Assembly: GCA_016700075.1 (NCBI GenBank)
Contig: CP065000.1
Location: forward strand, 2,480,001-2,544,000
Direction: 5' to 3'
Source: Acidobacteriota bacterium
GTDB taxonomy: Bacteria > Acidobacteriota > Blastocatellia > Pyrinomonadales > Pyrinomonadaceae
Length of the DNA: 64,000 nucleotides
Below, one piece after another: positions 1 through 8,682 of the stretch (positions are counted from its first letter, which is position 1; every line of letters starts with the position of its first letter). A model generated the notes under the pieces. The model had not been told where the DNA came from. It was given only the letters and a program-made list of their open reading frames with translations, and did no database searches. The position numbers and the translations under genes are program-made.

Positions 1-1547
1 CGTTCAATCTCGGTGCCGGAAACCGCCAGCAGAATCTGCAGTTCACCTATCAGGAACCTTATTTCCGCGAAAGGCCCGTTTCGGTCGGCTTCTCGATATT
101 TGCTTCGCGGTACAAATTCTTCGGCGAGGGCACGTTCCTGACCCAGAACGAGGACCTGCTGAATCAGCTTTTCGATCCGCTTGCGCAGATCCGCACGGAT
201 GAGAGCAATCTGTTCACACAGCGGACATACGGTGCGAACGTTTTCGCCACCGCGCCGCTTTCCGAGCTTTTCTTTAAGAAGCGCAAATTCACGCAGTTCT
301 CGCGTCTCGGCCTTTCGTACCAGTTCACCGCGACCACGATCCAGGACCCCGAGGTAAACGAATCTGCCGATCCGGCTTCGCGGATCCCTGTCATTTACCG
401 CCAGCCGAACATCATAACCAGCCGTGTCACAGGTACCTTTGTTTATGACACGCGTCAGCCGGCGGCGAACGGCATCGACACGCTCGGCGGCAAACAGGTC
501 TCACTTTCGCTGGGCTTTGCGGGGCTCGGCGGCGACGTCAGAACATATTCGCCTCAGCTTTCATATTCGCAGTTCATCCCGATGCGGAAAAAGAACTCGA
601 AGAATCCTGACGTGCTTGCATTCCGCGTTTTGGCCGGTACCATTGGCACATGGTCCACGAGCAAGGCCGTACGCGATGTGAATTCGCTCTCGTTCATCGG
701 CGGCATTCCTGTTTACGAACGCTTCTATCTCGGTAGCGAGAACGACATCAGAGGTTATAACTCGCGTGCTATCGGCCCGATCACTCCGTTCGACACCTAT
801 GTCACGACCAGGAATGTGGTCGTCGCCACCAACGCCTTTGGAACGCCGAATACCGAAACCGGGCTCGACCAGCGTACCACTGACGAGATCAGGCCGATCG
901 GCCTGCTGACAGGTGTCGGCGGCGACAACCCGGCCCTGTTCTCGCGAAACTATCGCTTCATCGGCGGCGACACGCAGCTGCTGGCAAACGTCGAATACCG
1001 CGTACCGATCTTCGGGCCGGCGACCATGGCTCTTTTCGCCGACGTCGGTTCGGTCTTCAATCTGAGAAAATCGGGCATTCAGCGTATCAACAGCGAATTT
1101 CTGGACGACGATAAATTCCTCGGTGCGGGCCGCGTAACGGCACTCGGACTGATAAATACGCCTGTCCTTGAAAGCAGTTTCGGCAGCCTGCTTTACTATC
1201 GCGGCCGCCTGATGACAAAGACCGACTTTGTCAACGAGTTTTGCCGCGGCAACCGTGCCGGCTGTCCGACGGCTCTTTCGCCGCAGGTTCAGCAGTTCTA
1301 TCTGCGCGGCGAGGCTCAGCAGAACTCGCTGCTTCGCATAGACGATTCCGCGTTCGCCAAGATCGGCGATTTTCGCGCCAGCGTCGGTGTTGAACTCAGA
1401 GTTCAGGTACCGGTCGTCAACGTGCCGTTCCGCCTGATCTATTTCTACAATCCGAACGGCAAGTTCGGTGTTCAGGAATCGCTGCCGGGCATCTTTTTGC
1501 CGGGCAAGCGCAACGGTTTCAAGTTCACGGTCGGCAGGACCTTCTGA
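1..1547 (+). CDS. bamA: Outer-membrane assembly factor BamA, C-terminal part (5' truncated by window edge)
   Basis: Open from the first bases (frame begins at base 3), leaving about 514 residues of a C-terminal beta-barrel. BamA inserts outer-membrane proteins as the core of the BAM complex. Visible support: a repeated amphipathic beta-strand pattern, an early GNRQQNLQFTYQEPYF-type segment typical of the first barrel strands of Omp85 proteins, a DIRGYNSR motif matching the conserved loop-6 RGY/RGF signature, and a chain ending in Phe (GRTF) as expected of a beta-signal. The POTRA domains would lie upstream of the window. The downstream skp, fabZ and lpxA genes form the usual envelope neighbourhood. 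A TamA or generic Omp85 assignment is possible, but the skp-fabZ-lpxA context favours BamA. Confidence 0.9.
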   Translation, partial: FNLGAGNRQQNLQFTYQEPYFRERPVSVGFSIFASRYKFFGEGTFLTQNEDLLNQLFDPLAQIRTDESNLFTQRTYGANVFATAPLSELFFKKRKFTQFSRLGLSYQFTATTIQDPEVNESADPASRIPVIYRQPNIITSRVTGTFVYDTRQPAANGIDTLGGKQVSLSLGFAGLGGDVRTYSPQLSYSQFIPMRKKNSKNPDVLAFRVLAGTIGTWSTSKAVRDVNSLSFIGGIPVYERFYLGSENDIRGYNSRAIGPITPFDTYVTTRNVVVATNAFGTPNTETGLDQRTTDEIRPIGLLTGVGGDNPALFSRNYRFIGGDTQLLANVEYRVPIFGPATMALFADVGSVFNLRKSGIQRINSEFLDDDKFLGAGRVTALGLINTPVLESSFGSLLYYRGRLMTKTDFVNEFCRGNRAGCPTALSPQVQQFYLRGEAQQNSLLRIDDSAFAKIGDFRASVGVELRVQVPVVNVPFRLIYFYNPNGKFGVQESLPGIFLPGKRNGFKFTVGRTF

Positions 1548-1701
1548 TGTCTGAATATTGACATCGAATGGTCGTTTAGTTAGGATTGCGTTTTTTATTT
1601 GAAACGCAAAGCAACAAATTCAGTGGTTTTGGTCTCAAATAGACGTGAAAAAAGAACGCCGGCAATGGACACGCAACCGGCACCGGAGTACATAAACAGA
1701 A

Positions 1702-2301
1702 ATGAAAAGATTTGCTTTTTTAGTTTTTAGCCTTGTTTTTGCGGCAGTGATCGCAGTTCCCGTTTTCGGACAGGGCGCCGCCGCACCCGCACAGCAAAAG
1801 ATCGGCTGGATCAATTCGGCCGCTTGGGGTGCTGAAGAAGGCGGCATCACCAAATATATCAACGCCGCCAAGGCGCTGAACACCGAGTTCCGTCCGAAGC
1901 AGGTCGCTTTGGAAGACCTCGACAAAAAGATCAAGGCCATCGCTGAAGACCTCAGAAAAATGTCATCGAATCCGGCCGTTCCCGTTGACCAGCGTGCCGC
2001 CGCAGCCAAACAGGCTGAGGGCGAAAAGCTGCAGCGTGAGTTCGAGTTCATGCAGAAGAACGCTCAGGCTGATTTCGAACGCCGCAGCGGCGAGGTTCTC
2101 GGCCCGATCGAGGACGAGATCAACGCGGGCATTCGCGAGTACGCTAAGGCAAACGGTTACACGATAATCCTTGACCTCGCGGCACTGGCACAGGCCGGTG
2201 CGATCCTCGCGTTCGACCCCGCGGCCGATATCACGAAAACGTTCATCACGTATTTCAACGGACGTGCGGGCGGTTCCGCCACGCGGACGCCGACGCGCTA
2301 G
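1702..2301 (+). CDS. skp: OmpH/Skp-family periplasmic chaperone
   Basis: 199 residues. Residues 1-23 form a signal peptide (MKRF, then a hydrophobic core ending VFGQ). The mature part begins with a short beta segment (KIGWINS), continues as a long charged, Gln/Glu/Lys-rich coiled coil (about 55-135), and ends in a second beta-forming segment (YTIILDLAAL), which is the OmpH/Skp layout. Skp trimers hold unfolded outer-membrane proteins in the periplasm and pass them to BAM, consistent with bamA 154 bases upstream. The length is slightly above the usual 160-180 residues because of an Ala/Pro-rich mature N-terminus and a Thr/Arg-rich tail. A strong hairpin follows the stop. Confidence 0.88.
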   Translation: MKRFAFLVFSLVFAAVIAVPVFGQGAAAPAQQKIGWINSAAWGAEEGGITKYINAAKALNTEFRPKQVALEDLDKKIKAIAEDLRKMSSNPAVPVDQRAAAAKQAEGEKLQREFEFMQKNAQADFERRSGEVLGPIEDEINAGIREYAKANGYTIILDLAALAQAGAILAFDPAADITKTFITYFNGRAGGSATRTPTR

Positions 2302-2328
2302 TCCCGAGCGACCGCCATTTTTTAATGC

Positions 2329-2360
2329 AAAGCCGGCAAAATTGCGTTTTGCCGGCTTTT
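2329..2360 (+). terminator. Rho-independent terminator between skp and fabZ
   Basis: A perfect 13-bp inverted repeat (AAAGCCGGCAAAA / TTTTGCCGGCTTT) with a 5-base loop, ending in a short T-run, 27 bases after the skp stop. The fabZ ATG is only 29 bases beyond, so the hairpin either separates the bamA-skp and fabZ-lpxA units or attenuates read-through. Confidence 0.8.
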
Positions 2361-2388
2361 GCCGTATATCTTTCATATTTGCCGCGTT

Positions 2389-2844
2389 ATGGTGGTTTAC
2401 GATTCCGTCGCTATTCAGGAGATACTTCCGCACAGGTATCCCTTTCTCCTCGTTGACAAGATCATCGAGATGGTTCCCCGCGAGCGCATTGTCGGCGTAA
2501 AGCAGATAACCGTGAACGAGGAGTTTTTCAAGGGGCATTTTCCGGGCGCTCCGGTGATGCCCGGCGTGCTGCAGATCGAGGCCCTCGCACAGGTCGGAGC
2601 GATACTCGCACTGCGTGAATTCGAGAACCGCGATGAGAAGATACCGTTCTTCACCGGCATCGAGAACGCACGTTTCCGCAAGCCTGTCGTCCCGGGCGAC
2701 ACGCTTATTCTGGAAGTAACGGCTCTAAGGATCGGCAACCGCGTCCAGCGTATGAAAGGCGTGGCGACCGTCGACGGGAATATCTGTTCCGAAGCTGAGA
2801 TACTTTCGATAATCGCCGACCGCAGCGAACAGAAGGGTAAATAG
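2389..2844 (+). CDS. fabZ: 3-hydroxyacyl-[acyl-carrier-protein] dehydratase FabZ
   Basis: 151 residues from ATG 2389. An in-frame TTG 30 bases upstream sits on the terminator T-run and was not used. FabZ dehydrates (3R)-hydroxyacyl-ACP to trans-2-enoyl-ACP in fatty-acid elongation. The hot-dog fold signature is intact: ILPHRYPFLLVD near the N-terminus, then GHFPGAPVMPGVLQIEA with catalytic His50 and Glu64, followed by RFRKPVVPGD. Length matches the family. The stop is one base before the next gene, and lpxA follows, so fatty-acid and lipid A precursor use are linked as in many Gram-negatives. No clear ribosome-binding site is visible. Confidence 0.95.
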   Translation: MVVYDSVAIQEILPHRYPFLLVDKIIEMVPRERIVGVKQITVNEEFFKGHFPGAPVMPGVLQIEALAQVGAILALREFENRDEKIPFFTGIENARFRKPVVPGDTLILEVTALRIGNRVQRMKGVATVDGNICSEAEILSIIADRSEQKGK

Positions 2845-2845
2845 G

Positions 2846-3115
2846 ATGCGATCTACGGAACTGCTGGGCGACAACGCACTGTATTATCTGCCGCTGATCG
2901 GCGGTGCGGTCGGCCTCGTACTCGGGCTGGTTCCGCTGGTCGCGGGTGTCATAAAAAAGAAGATACGGCTTGGCTTTTTCGGCCTCTTGGCATCGACTGT
3001 CGGCGGCGCGATACTCGGCATTTTTCTTTCCATTCCCGCGATGGCCGTTTTTACCTGGCTGATACTTCGCTCTCCTGACACGTCAGCTGCAGCATCCGAC
3101 GAAATTTCCGAATGA
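2846..3115 (+). CDS. Small membrane protein of unknown function (between fabZ and lpxA)
   Basis: 89 residues. Two predicted transmembrane helices (about 14-35 and 42-73) are rich in Gly, Leu and Val and separated by a basic KKKIRLG turn. The C-terminal tail is short and acidic. I recognise no family motif. It starts one base after the fabZ stop and its own stop overlaps the lpxA start (ATGA), so it is almost certainly co-transcribed and translationally coupled with both. Position suggests an inner-membrane protein connected with envelope lipid synthesis, which is inference from context only. Confidence 0.75.
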   Translation: MRSTELLGDNALYYLPLIGGAVGLVLGLVPLVAGVIKKKIRLGFFGLLASTVGGAILGIFLSIPAMAVFTWLILRSPDTSAAASDEISE

Positions 3116-3891
3116 CCACCTTCGTTCACGAAACAGCTATTGTCAGCCCCGATGCTGAGATAGGCACCGGTACTTACATCGGGCCTTTCTGCACGGTCGG
3201 CGGCAGCGTGGTTTTAGGTGATGGCGTACGGCTGGGATCGCACGTCGTCATCGACGGCGACACGAGCATCGGCGCCGAAACGCATATTTTCCCGTTCGCG
3301 TCCGTCGGCCTCGCTCCGCAGGACCTCAAATACAAAGGCGAATCGACCAAGACCGTCATCGGCAAACGCAATCAGATCCGCGAATTCGTTACCATTCACC
3401 GCGGGACTGGATCGGGCAACGGAATTACCGTGATCGGCGACGACAATCTGCTGATGGCACAGGCACACGTCGCACACGATTGCCGTCTGGGCAGCGGCAT
3501 CATCATGGCGAACGCAGCGACGCTTGCCGGCCATGTCGAGATAGACGACGGTGCGAGCGTCGGTGCGTATTCGGGCGTGCATCAATTCTGCCGCGTCGGT
3601 TTTCAGGCGTTCATCGGAGGCTACAGCGTCGTTGTGAAAGACGCGATGCCGTTTGCCATCATTCAGGGAAATCATGCGAAATGCTACGGCCTGAACCGCC
3701 TCGGCATGAAACGCCGCGGCTACTCGAAAGAGTCCATCTCGGCGCTGAATCACGCGTTCCATCTGCTGCTCGCGTCAAAACTGAACACCACGCAGGCCAT
3801 CGAACGCATCCGTGCCGAGATCTCCGACGTCAAAGAGGTCGATCTGCTCGTTAATTTCATCGAAGCCTCAAAACGCGGCGTCGTGAAATAG
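3112..3891 (+). CDS. lpxA: Acyl-ACP--UDP-N-acetylglucosamine O-acyltransferase LpxA
   Basis: 259 residues, the normal length. LpxA carries out the first step of lipid A synthesis, transferring a 3-hydroxyacyl chain from ACP to UDP-GlcNAc. The N-terminal two thirds show the hexapeptide repeat pattern of a left-handed beta-helix ([IV]G..[AT].I style turns). The catalytic segment AHVAHDC is present with His119 and His122, the latter aligning with the general base. The signatures GVHQFCRVG and GNHAKCYGLNRLGMKRRG match the family. The ATG overlaps the preceding stop by 4 bases. lpxB does not follow; repeats begin about 10 bases after the stop. Confidence 0.95.
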   Translation: MTTFVHETAIVSPDAEIGTGTYIGPFCTVGGSVVLGDGVRLGSHVVIDGDTSIGAETHIFPFASVGLAPQDLKYKGESTKTVIGKRNQIREFVTIHRGTGSGNGITVIGDDNLLMAQAHVAHDCRLGSGIIMANAATLAGHVEIDDGASVGAYSGVHQFCRVGFQAFIGGYSVVVKDAMPFAIIQGNHAKCYGLNRLGMKRRGYSKESISALNHAFHLLLASKLNTTQAIERIRAEISDVKEVDLLVNFIEASKRGVVK

Positions 3892-3900
3892 GCCGAAATC

Positions 3901-4049
3901 GCCGGACCGCAGGCTGCCAGCCTGCATCTGTCAGAACCACCTGCGGCGGTTGACGTTCCCGTCAACACTGGCACGTCTTTTGTGCCGGAACCGGGTGGTT
4001 TAGCTCAGGCCTCGAAGTTGCAGAAGCCCGCGCGTCAGCAAGGGCGGTC
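3901..4049 (+). repeat. 149-bp structured repeat, copy 1
   Basis: First of four near-identical 149-bp units (others at 4050, 10113 and 10262). It contains a 7-bp hairpin (3909-3925, GCAGGCT/AGCCTGC), then an outer stem AACCACC (3935-3941) / GGTGGTT (3994-4000) enclosing two further hairpins: GTTGACG/CGTCAAC at 3949-3966 and GGCAC/GTGCC at 3970-3986. The unit ends with a 20-base REP-like palindrome at 4026-4045. No credible reading frame. Confidence 0.85.
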
Positions 4050-4198
4050 GCCGGACCGCAGGCTGCCAGCCTGCATCTGTCGGAACCACCTGCGGCGGTT
4101 GACGTTCCCGTCAACACTGGCACGTCTTTTGTGCCAGAACCGGGTGGTTTAGCTCAGGCCGCGAATTTGCAGAAGCCCGCGCGTGAGCAAGGGCGATA
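4050..4198 (+). repeat. 149-bp structured repeat, copy 2
   Basis: Directly abuts copy 1 in the same orientation with an exact 149-base period and only a few substitutions (for example TGCCAGAACC in place of TGCCGGAACC). The hairpins are preserved. It ends with the REP-like core at 4175-4194, which begins the next, inverted-repeat block. Confidence 0.85.
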
Positions 4199-4378
4199 TC
4201 CGGAACGCAGCCTGAAACAGAAAAACGTGTGGTAGAAGATACTTGCATTCAGGAGATCTGCACTATGGTTCGCTATCGCCCTTGCTTACGCGCGGGCTTT
4301 TGCATCTTCCCGCATGCGTTGAAATGTTCCAATTAACGGTTCGCTATCGCCCTTGCTAACGCGCGGGCTTGTGCATCT
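4163..4378. repeat. Left REP/BIME block, inverted copy of 11333-11545
   Basis: Contains three REP-like 20-mers: one forward (4175-4194) and two reverse (4278-4297 and 4349-4368). The intervening sequence, including a GATACTTGCATTCAGGAGAT segment, is the near-identical reverse complement of 11333-11545, about 7.2 kb away. From 4379 to 4541 there is only a degenerate echo of the 149-bp unit (GCGGGTGGTTTAGCTACGG near 4432) and no gene. Confidence 0.85.
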
Positions 4379-4541
4379 TACGGGCTTACAAACGCGTACA
4401 GATCAAGATCCAAAGGGAGAACCGCCCTCTTTAGCGGGTGGTTTAGCTACGGCCGCTCCGCCGGCCTGCACAGGCCGCTTCCTTCGCGATATACTTGGGG
4501 GAACCACTCGCGTGAGCTAGTGGCAAAAAGGTCAGAACAAA

Positions 4542-4757
4542 ATGGAAGACCATCAAATATCCATCGAAGATTTCGGCAAGCGCGTGCAGCGCTGCTACGG
4601 CTGCTTTATCGCATATCACCTGAAGGACATGTACCTTGGCGAGGACGTCACCTTTTTTTGCGAACACTGCCACGACGACACGATGTTCCATTTTGACCAA
4701 TTCTCTAAGCTCATGGACCTGTCAAAACTCGACCCGCCGGGCGGACACAATCATTAA
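4542..4757 (+). CDS. Small Cys-rich (zinc-ribbon-like) protein, unknown function
   Basis: 71 residues. Two CxxC pairs (Cys18/Cys21 and Cys40/Cys43, the second followed by His44) separated by 18 residues look like a four-cysteine zinc site. The rest is acidic and hydrophilic with a His-containing tail (GGHNH). No signal peptide or membrane helix. I do not recognise the family. It ends 49 bases before the VWA gene on the same strand and could be co-transcribed with it. Weak A/G-rich RBS (AAAAGG) upstream. Confidence 0.65.
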   Translation: MEDHQISIEDFGKRVQRCYGCFIAYHLKDMYLGEDVTFFCEHCHDDTMFHFDQFSKLMDLSKLDPPGGHNH

Positions 4758-4806
4758 AATGCTCTTGCGTTTTCTTCACGCAAGCCCAATCACTTAAAAT
4801 TTAGCT

Positions 4807-7800
4807 ATGGCGACGACCGACGGCGAGGAACGGCAGACTTTCGCGACGCTCGCGGTGCGCCTGGGCAAGCTGCCGCCCGACAAAAAGCGCGCCGCCCTCG
4901 AAGCGGGCACCGCGGTCGCGGGCGTCTCGTTCCGTGCGGGCCGCGAGTTTGTCGAAACCGTGCCAAAGGCCGCGCGTATGCTCACGGTGGACGGCTTGCT
5001 CGCGTGGGGCGAATTCGGCCGCAAACTTGCTATGGGCAACGCCGACGCCGGAGCTGAATTCTTCGCACACGGAGTCGAGGTGCTGCGGAAGATCCCCGCC
5101 GAACTCCGCACCGATGCGCTTGAGATTTGCAAACGCCAGCTGATCCTGTCCAGCTCGACCGCACTCGAAACGTTTCACCGAATGCCGGAGATAGCCAAAG
5201 CGGTCAAGGACAAGGAACTTCTCGCCGGCATCATCAAGCTGGCTCTAGACGTCGCGGGCCGTTCCGCCAAACACAGCTCCGACCTGCTGGCACGAACGCC
5301 CGCCTTTGCCGAGGCTGTCGATAAATTTGACGACGGCGGCGTTGCCTCGTCGGCCTGCCTGACGCTGGCCGGGCATTTTGCTCACCGCACCGGCGGCATG
5401 ACCGCTGACCTGTGGGCGGCACTGCCCGATGCCATAACGGGCGTGGAAAGCGAAAACATCGTGATGATGCTGTCGCGGGCCGAGAAAATGCTCGATCACG
5501 GCGGCAGCGTCGCTCTGCATTTCGTTGCTTCGTCGGGCGATGTCATGAGGACGGAACCACGCGTTTTTGATGAGTGGTGCAGCGTTCTCGAAAGTATCGC
5601 ACCGCAGGGAAACGCCGTTCTAATAGCGTTTCTGCGGGCGACGCCGCCGTTCTTTCGTCAGACGGCGACGCTCAAGCTCGAAGGCGAATCCGCCGGCAGC
5701 ATCAAAACCGACGCACTGCGCCGCGTCTTTCATTTGCTGAACCGCATAGCCGAGACCGATGCCGAGAGCGCCCTCGCGGCGCTGCGATCGTCATCGGCGG
5801 CGCTGCGAAGCGTCTCGGTCAGCCAATACGAAAAATGGGTCTTGGACGGCCTTCGAGAGATGAACGAAGGCTCGGCAAAGTCGCGCCGCAGCTACTTTGC
5901 ACTCGAAACACGCCAGTCGAACGACAGCCTGCGGCAGACGCGCTCCGGGCTGCAGCTCGAAGCGGTGCAGCACGTGCTGCGGCTCTATATCGAGGCTCTC
6001 ACCGGCCGCGAGATCGACATCGCACCGCTGACCGCGATGCCGCAGGGCTCGCGTATCGGCGACGGCAAAACGGTCTATTTACCGGGCTCGATCGCCGAAT
6101 ACGACACCGACGAAATGGACTTTCGCCTGTACAAGGTGCTGGCCGCCTACGGCGCCGGCCAGGTCGAATTTGGGACGTTCGCCAAAGACACCGAGGAACT
6201 CAAGGCCGCGTTCACCGAACTAGCGGAGCTGTATTCCGCGACCGCCGAAGAGATCGACGCATTTTCGCTGGCCGGCTACATCGAGGATGTGCAGAAAGGC
6301 GAGCGCGCTTTGTCGGACGATGAGATCCGCGAGGAAATCCGCCGCCGCCGCAAGTCTTTGCCCAACGATTCTGACTATCGTGCGGTGCTCGGCATCTTTC
6401 CAGAGCCCGCGCTCGCGCGCAAGATCTTCACCACCATGGAGAATGCCCGCATCGACGCTCTGCTGCGGCGAACGTATCGCGGGCTTCGCAAAGACCTCGA
6501 CCTGATGCAGGAATTCCTGCGCGGCAGCCGCCCGTATATTTTCGACGTGCCTTATCATCAGGTGCCGTTCGAACTGCTGTTCCAGATCACACTCTGCGGC
6601 GGAGCCACCGACGATGCACGCAGCTTTTACGGCCAGATCGTTTCGGAGATCGAGACCGTCGTCGAAAAACATTTCTACTCTCAGCTTCCCACCGTCGCCG
6701 ATTCGCTGTTCGCGACCTCGCGTGTTTACAACCTCTTCCAAAACATCACGCCCGAACAGGTGCAGGAGGCCGAATCAGGCGAGCCTGACGACAAGAGCGA
6801 GTTTGCCTATGACGACAACCACGCCGACGAGGCGGTGACCGAGGACAAGTCGAAACGCGAACGCCCGCAGACAATGCAGGACCTGCGCGACCTGTTCAAC
6901 GCATGGAACAGCGACGACGATGAGGGCGAGCCCGACGAAATTCAGGGCAGCGAGGCGTGGTCGCACAATGAGATGCCCGAACTGCCGCTCGAGCCCGGCG
7001 ACGAGGCTTTCGCGTATGACGAATGGGACCGCGAGCTTAACGATTACCGCGTCGGCTGGAGCCGCGTCATCGAAAAGCGCGTAAAAGAAGGCGACCGCAC
7101 TTTTGTCGAGCTCGCACGCTCGCGTTACCGCGGCGTGATCTCGTCCGTCAGACATCAGTTCCAACTGATGAAGCCCGAGAATCTGACCAAGATCAACCGC
7201 GAGATCGACGGTGAGGATTACGACCTGAACGCACTCGTCGATCTGGTCATCGACCGCAAGGCGGATGGCCGCCAATCGGAGAACATCTACACAAAACGCC
7301 TGCGCCGTCAACGCGACGTCGCCGTCTCGCTGCTGCTCGATCAGTCGTCATCGACGGCCCGCACCATCACGCGAAATCCGCTGCAGCCGTACACGTTTCC
7401 CGGCCGCCGCATCATCGAGATCGAAAAAGAAGGCCTTGTGCTGATGAGCGAGGCGCTCGAGGCCGTCGGTGACGTGTATTCGATAAACGGTTTTACCAGC
7501 GAAGGCCGCCGCAATGTGAAGTTTTACGTCGTAAAGGATTTCGACGAAAAATATTCCGACGAGACCGAAAAACGCATCGGCGGCATCACGTTCCAAAACA
7601 ACACGCGGCTCGGTGCCGCCATTCGCCACGCCGCTCACAAACTCCTGCGGCAGGAGAACCGCACCAAACTTCTCATCATCCTGACCGACGGCCGCCCGTA
7701 CGATCACGACTACGGCGACGCACGCTACGCTCGCGAAGACGTCCGCGAGGCACTGATCGAAGCCAAGACGAACGGCATCACGCCATTCTGCATCACCATC

Positions 7801-7920
7801 GACCGCGAATCCGAGGCCGAGCTCCGCGACCTCTACGGCGACGTCGGCTACACCATCATCGACGACGTCCTCTCATTACCGGAACGATTGCCCAATATCT
7901 ATCGCCGGCTGACGAGTTAG
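4807..7920 (+). CDS. NorD/CbbO-like von Willebrand factor A domain protein
   Basis: 1037 residues, cytoplasmic. The C-terminal VWA domain (about 835-1035) has an intact MIDAS: D845-x-S847-x-S849 in LLLDQSSS, a Thr in NNTRLG and the TDGRP aspartate. It closes with the FCITID segment typical of NorD-type proteins. The central part (about 380-770) is NorD/CobT-like with a strongly acidic stretch (about 650-740). The N-terminal 350 residues are helical and repetitive. In the family such proteins pair with a MoxR/CbbQ-type AAA+ ATPase to remodel or activate metalloenzymes. No such ATPase and no nitric-oxide reductase or RuBisCO gene lies nearby, so the client is unknown. The stop overlaps the convergent VIT gene by 4 bases. 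Confidence 0.85.
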   Translation: MATTDGEERQTFATLAVRLGKLPPDKKRAALEAGTAVAGVSFRAGREFVETVPKAARMLTVDGLLAWGEFGRKLAMGNADAGAEFFAHGVEVLRKIPAELRTDALEICKRQLILSSSTALETFHRMPEIAKAVKDKELLAGIIKLALDVAGRSAKHSSDLLARTPAFAEAVDKFDDGGVASSACLTLAGHFAHRTGGMTADLWAALPDAITGVESENIVMMLSRAEKMLDHGGSVALHFVASSGDVMRTEPRVFDEWCSVLESIAPQGNAVLIAFLRATPPFFRQTATLKLEGESAGSIKTDALRRVFHLLNRIAETDAESALAALRSSSAALRSVSVSQYEKWVLDGLREMNEGSAKSRRSYFALETRQSNDSLRQTRSGLQLEAVQHVLRLYIEALTGREIDIAPLTAMPQGSRIGDGKTVYLPGSIAEYDTDEMDFRLYKVLAAYGAGQVEFGTFAKDTEELKAAFTELAELYSATAEEIDAFSLAGYIEDVQKGERALSDDEIREEIRRRRKSLPNDSDYRAVLGIFPEPALARKIFTTMENARIDALLRRTYRGLRKDLDLMQEFLRGSRPYIFDVPYHQVPFELLFQITLCGGATDDARSFYGQIVSEIETVVEKHFYSQLPTVADSLFATSRVYNLFQNITPEQVQEAESGEPDDKSEFAYDDNHADEAVTEDKSKRERPQTMQDLRDLFNAWNSDDDEGEPDEIQGSEAWSHNEMPELPLEPGDEAFAYDEWDRELNDYRVGWSRVIEKRVKEGDRTFVELARSRYRGVISSVRHQFQLMKPENLTKINREIDGEDYDLNALVDLVIDRKADGRQSENIYTKRLRRQRDVAVSLLLDQSSSTARTITRNPLQPYTFPGRRIIEIEKEGLVLMSEALEAVGDVYSINGFTSEGRRNVKFYVVKDFDEKYSDETEKRIGGITFQNNTRLGAAIRHAAHKLLRQENRTKLLIILTDGRPYDHDYGDARYAREDVREALIEAKTNGITPFCITIDRESEAELRDLYGDVGYTIIDDVLSLPERLPNIYRRLTS

Positions 7921-8639
7921 CCCGCGATGCCTTTCAGCAGAACGCCGACGCCGTATGCCAATCCGGCGGCGAGCGCGCCGACAAACAGAGTTTCCAGCCC
8001 CGACCGCAGCCACGAATGCGTTGACCAGATGCTTTTGAACGAGCCGATCAGAAAGAACGTGATGCCCGTCATGATGCAGGCGACCAGGAAGGAAGAGTTT
8101 ACGCCGAACAGGTAGGGCAGCAGCGGCACGAGCCCGCAGATCGCGAACGCGCTGAACGTGCTTCCCGCCGCGAGACACGGCGAACGTATCTCCGAAGGCA
8201 GCCCGTATTCCTCAGCGAGCATTGTTTTCACCCAGCGTTCTTTGTCCGAAGTGATCAGTTCGACGGCCTTTTCCAGGTCCTCGCCCTCGAATCCTTTCGC
8301 CTCGTAAATGTGGCGGATCTCTTCGCGTTCGCCTTCGGGGGCGAGCTCGATGTGGCGGTATTCTATCGCCTCGATGCGTCGGTAATCGTCGATCTCGGCA
8401 CGCGTGCCCAGATAGTTGCTCGCCGCCATCGAAAAACCGTCCGCGACCAGATTCGCAAAGCCCAGTATCAGCACTATCTTTGCCGACAGCTCCGCTCCCG
8501 CCACGCCCGACACCACCGCGAACGTCGTCACCGCACCGTCCACACCGCCGTAAATGAAATCGCGTATGTAGTTATGATTCGACGACGCGATCCGCTCGGC
8601 GATCGCCTCCGCAGTGTGTTCATGTTCCAGATCGTGCAC
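7917..8639 (-). CDS. VIT1/CCC1-family iron/manganese transporter
   Basis: 240 residues from a GTG start. The pattern is VIT1/CCC1: an N-terminal helix with RDFIYGGVDGAVTTFAVVSG, then GFANLVADGFSMAASNYLGTR, a soluble charged helical insert (about 85-150), and three C-terminal membrane helices. In eukaryotes these proteins move Fe2+ or Mn2+ into vacuoles; bacterial members are thought to export or handle these metals. Conserved Asp and Met residues in the first two helices are present. It is the last gene of a minus-strand group beginning near 9509 and converges on the VWA gene. Confidence 0.88.
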   Translation of the reverse strand: MHDLEHEHTAEAIAERIASSNHNYIRDFIYGGVDGAVTTFAVVSGVAGAELSAKIVLILGFANLVADGFSMAASNYLGTRAEIDDYRRIEAIEYRHIELAPEGEREEIRHIYEAKGFEGEDLEKAVELITSDKERWVKTMLAEEYGLPSEIRSPCLAAGSTFSAFAICGLVPLLPYLFGVNSSFLVACIMTGITFFLIGSFKSIWSTHSWLRSGLETLFVGALAAGLAYGVGVLLKGIAG

Positions 8640-8682
8640 GAGCCAATCATAAACCGTTGCAGGTCGAAAGCAAACACACGGC

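Noticed and set aside
4026..4378. CRISPR-like appearance of regularly recurring short palindromic repeats
   Set aside because: Orientation alternates, spacing is irregular, the intervening sequence is itself repeated, and no cas genes are present.
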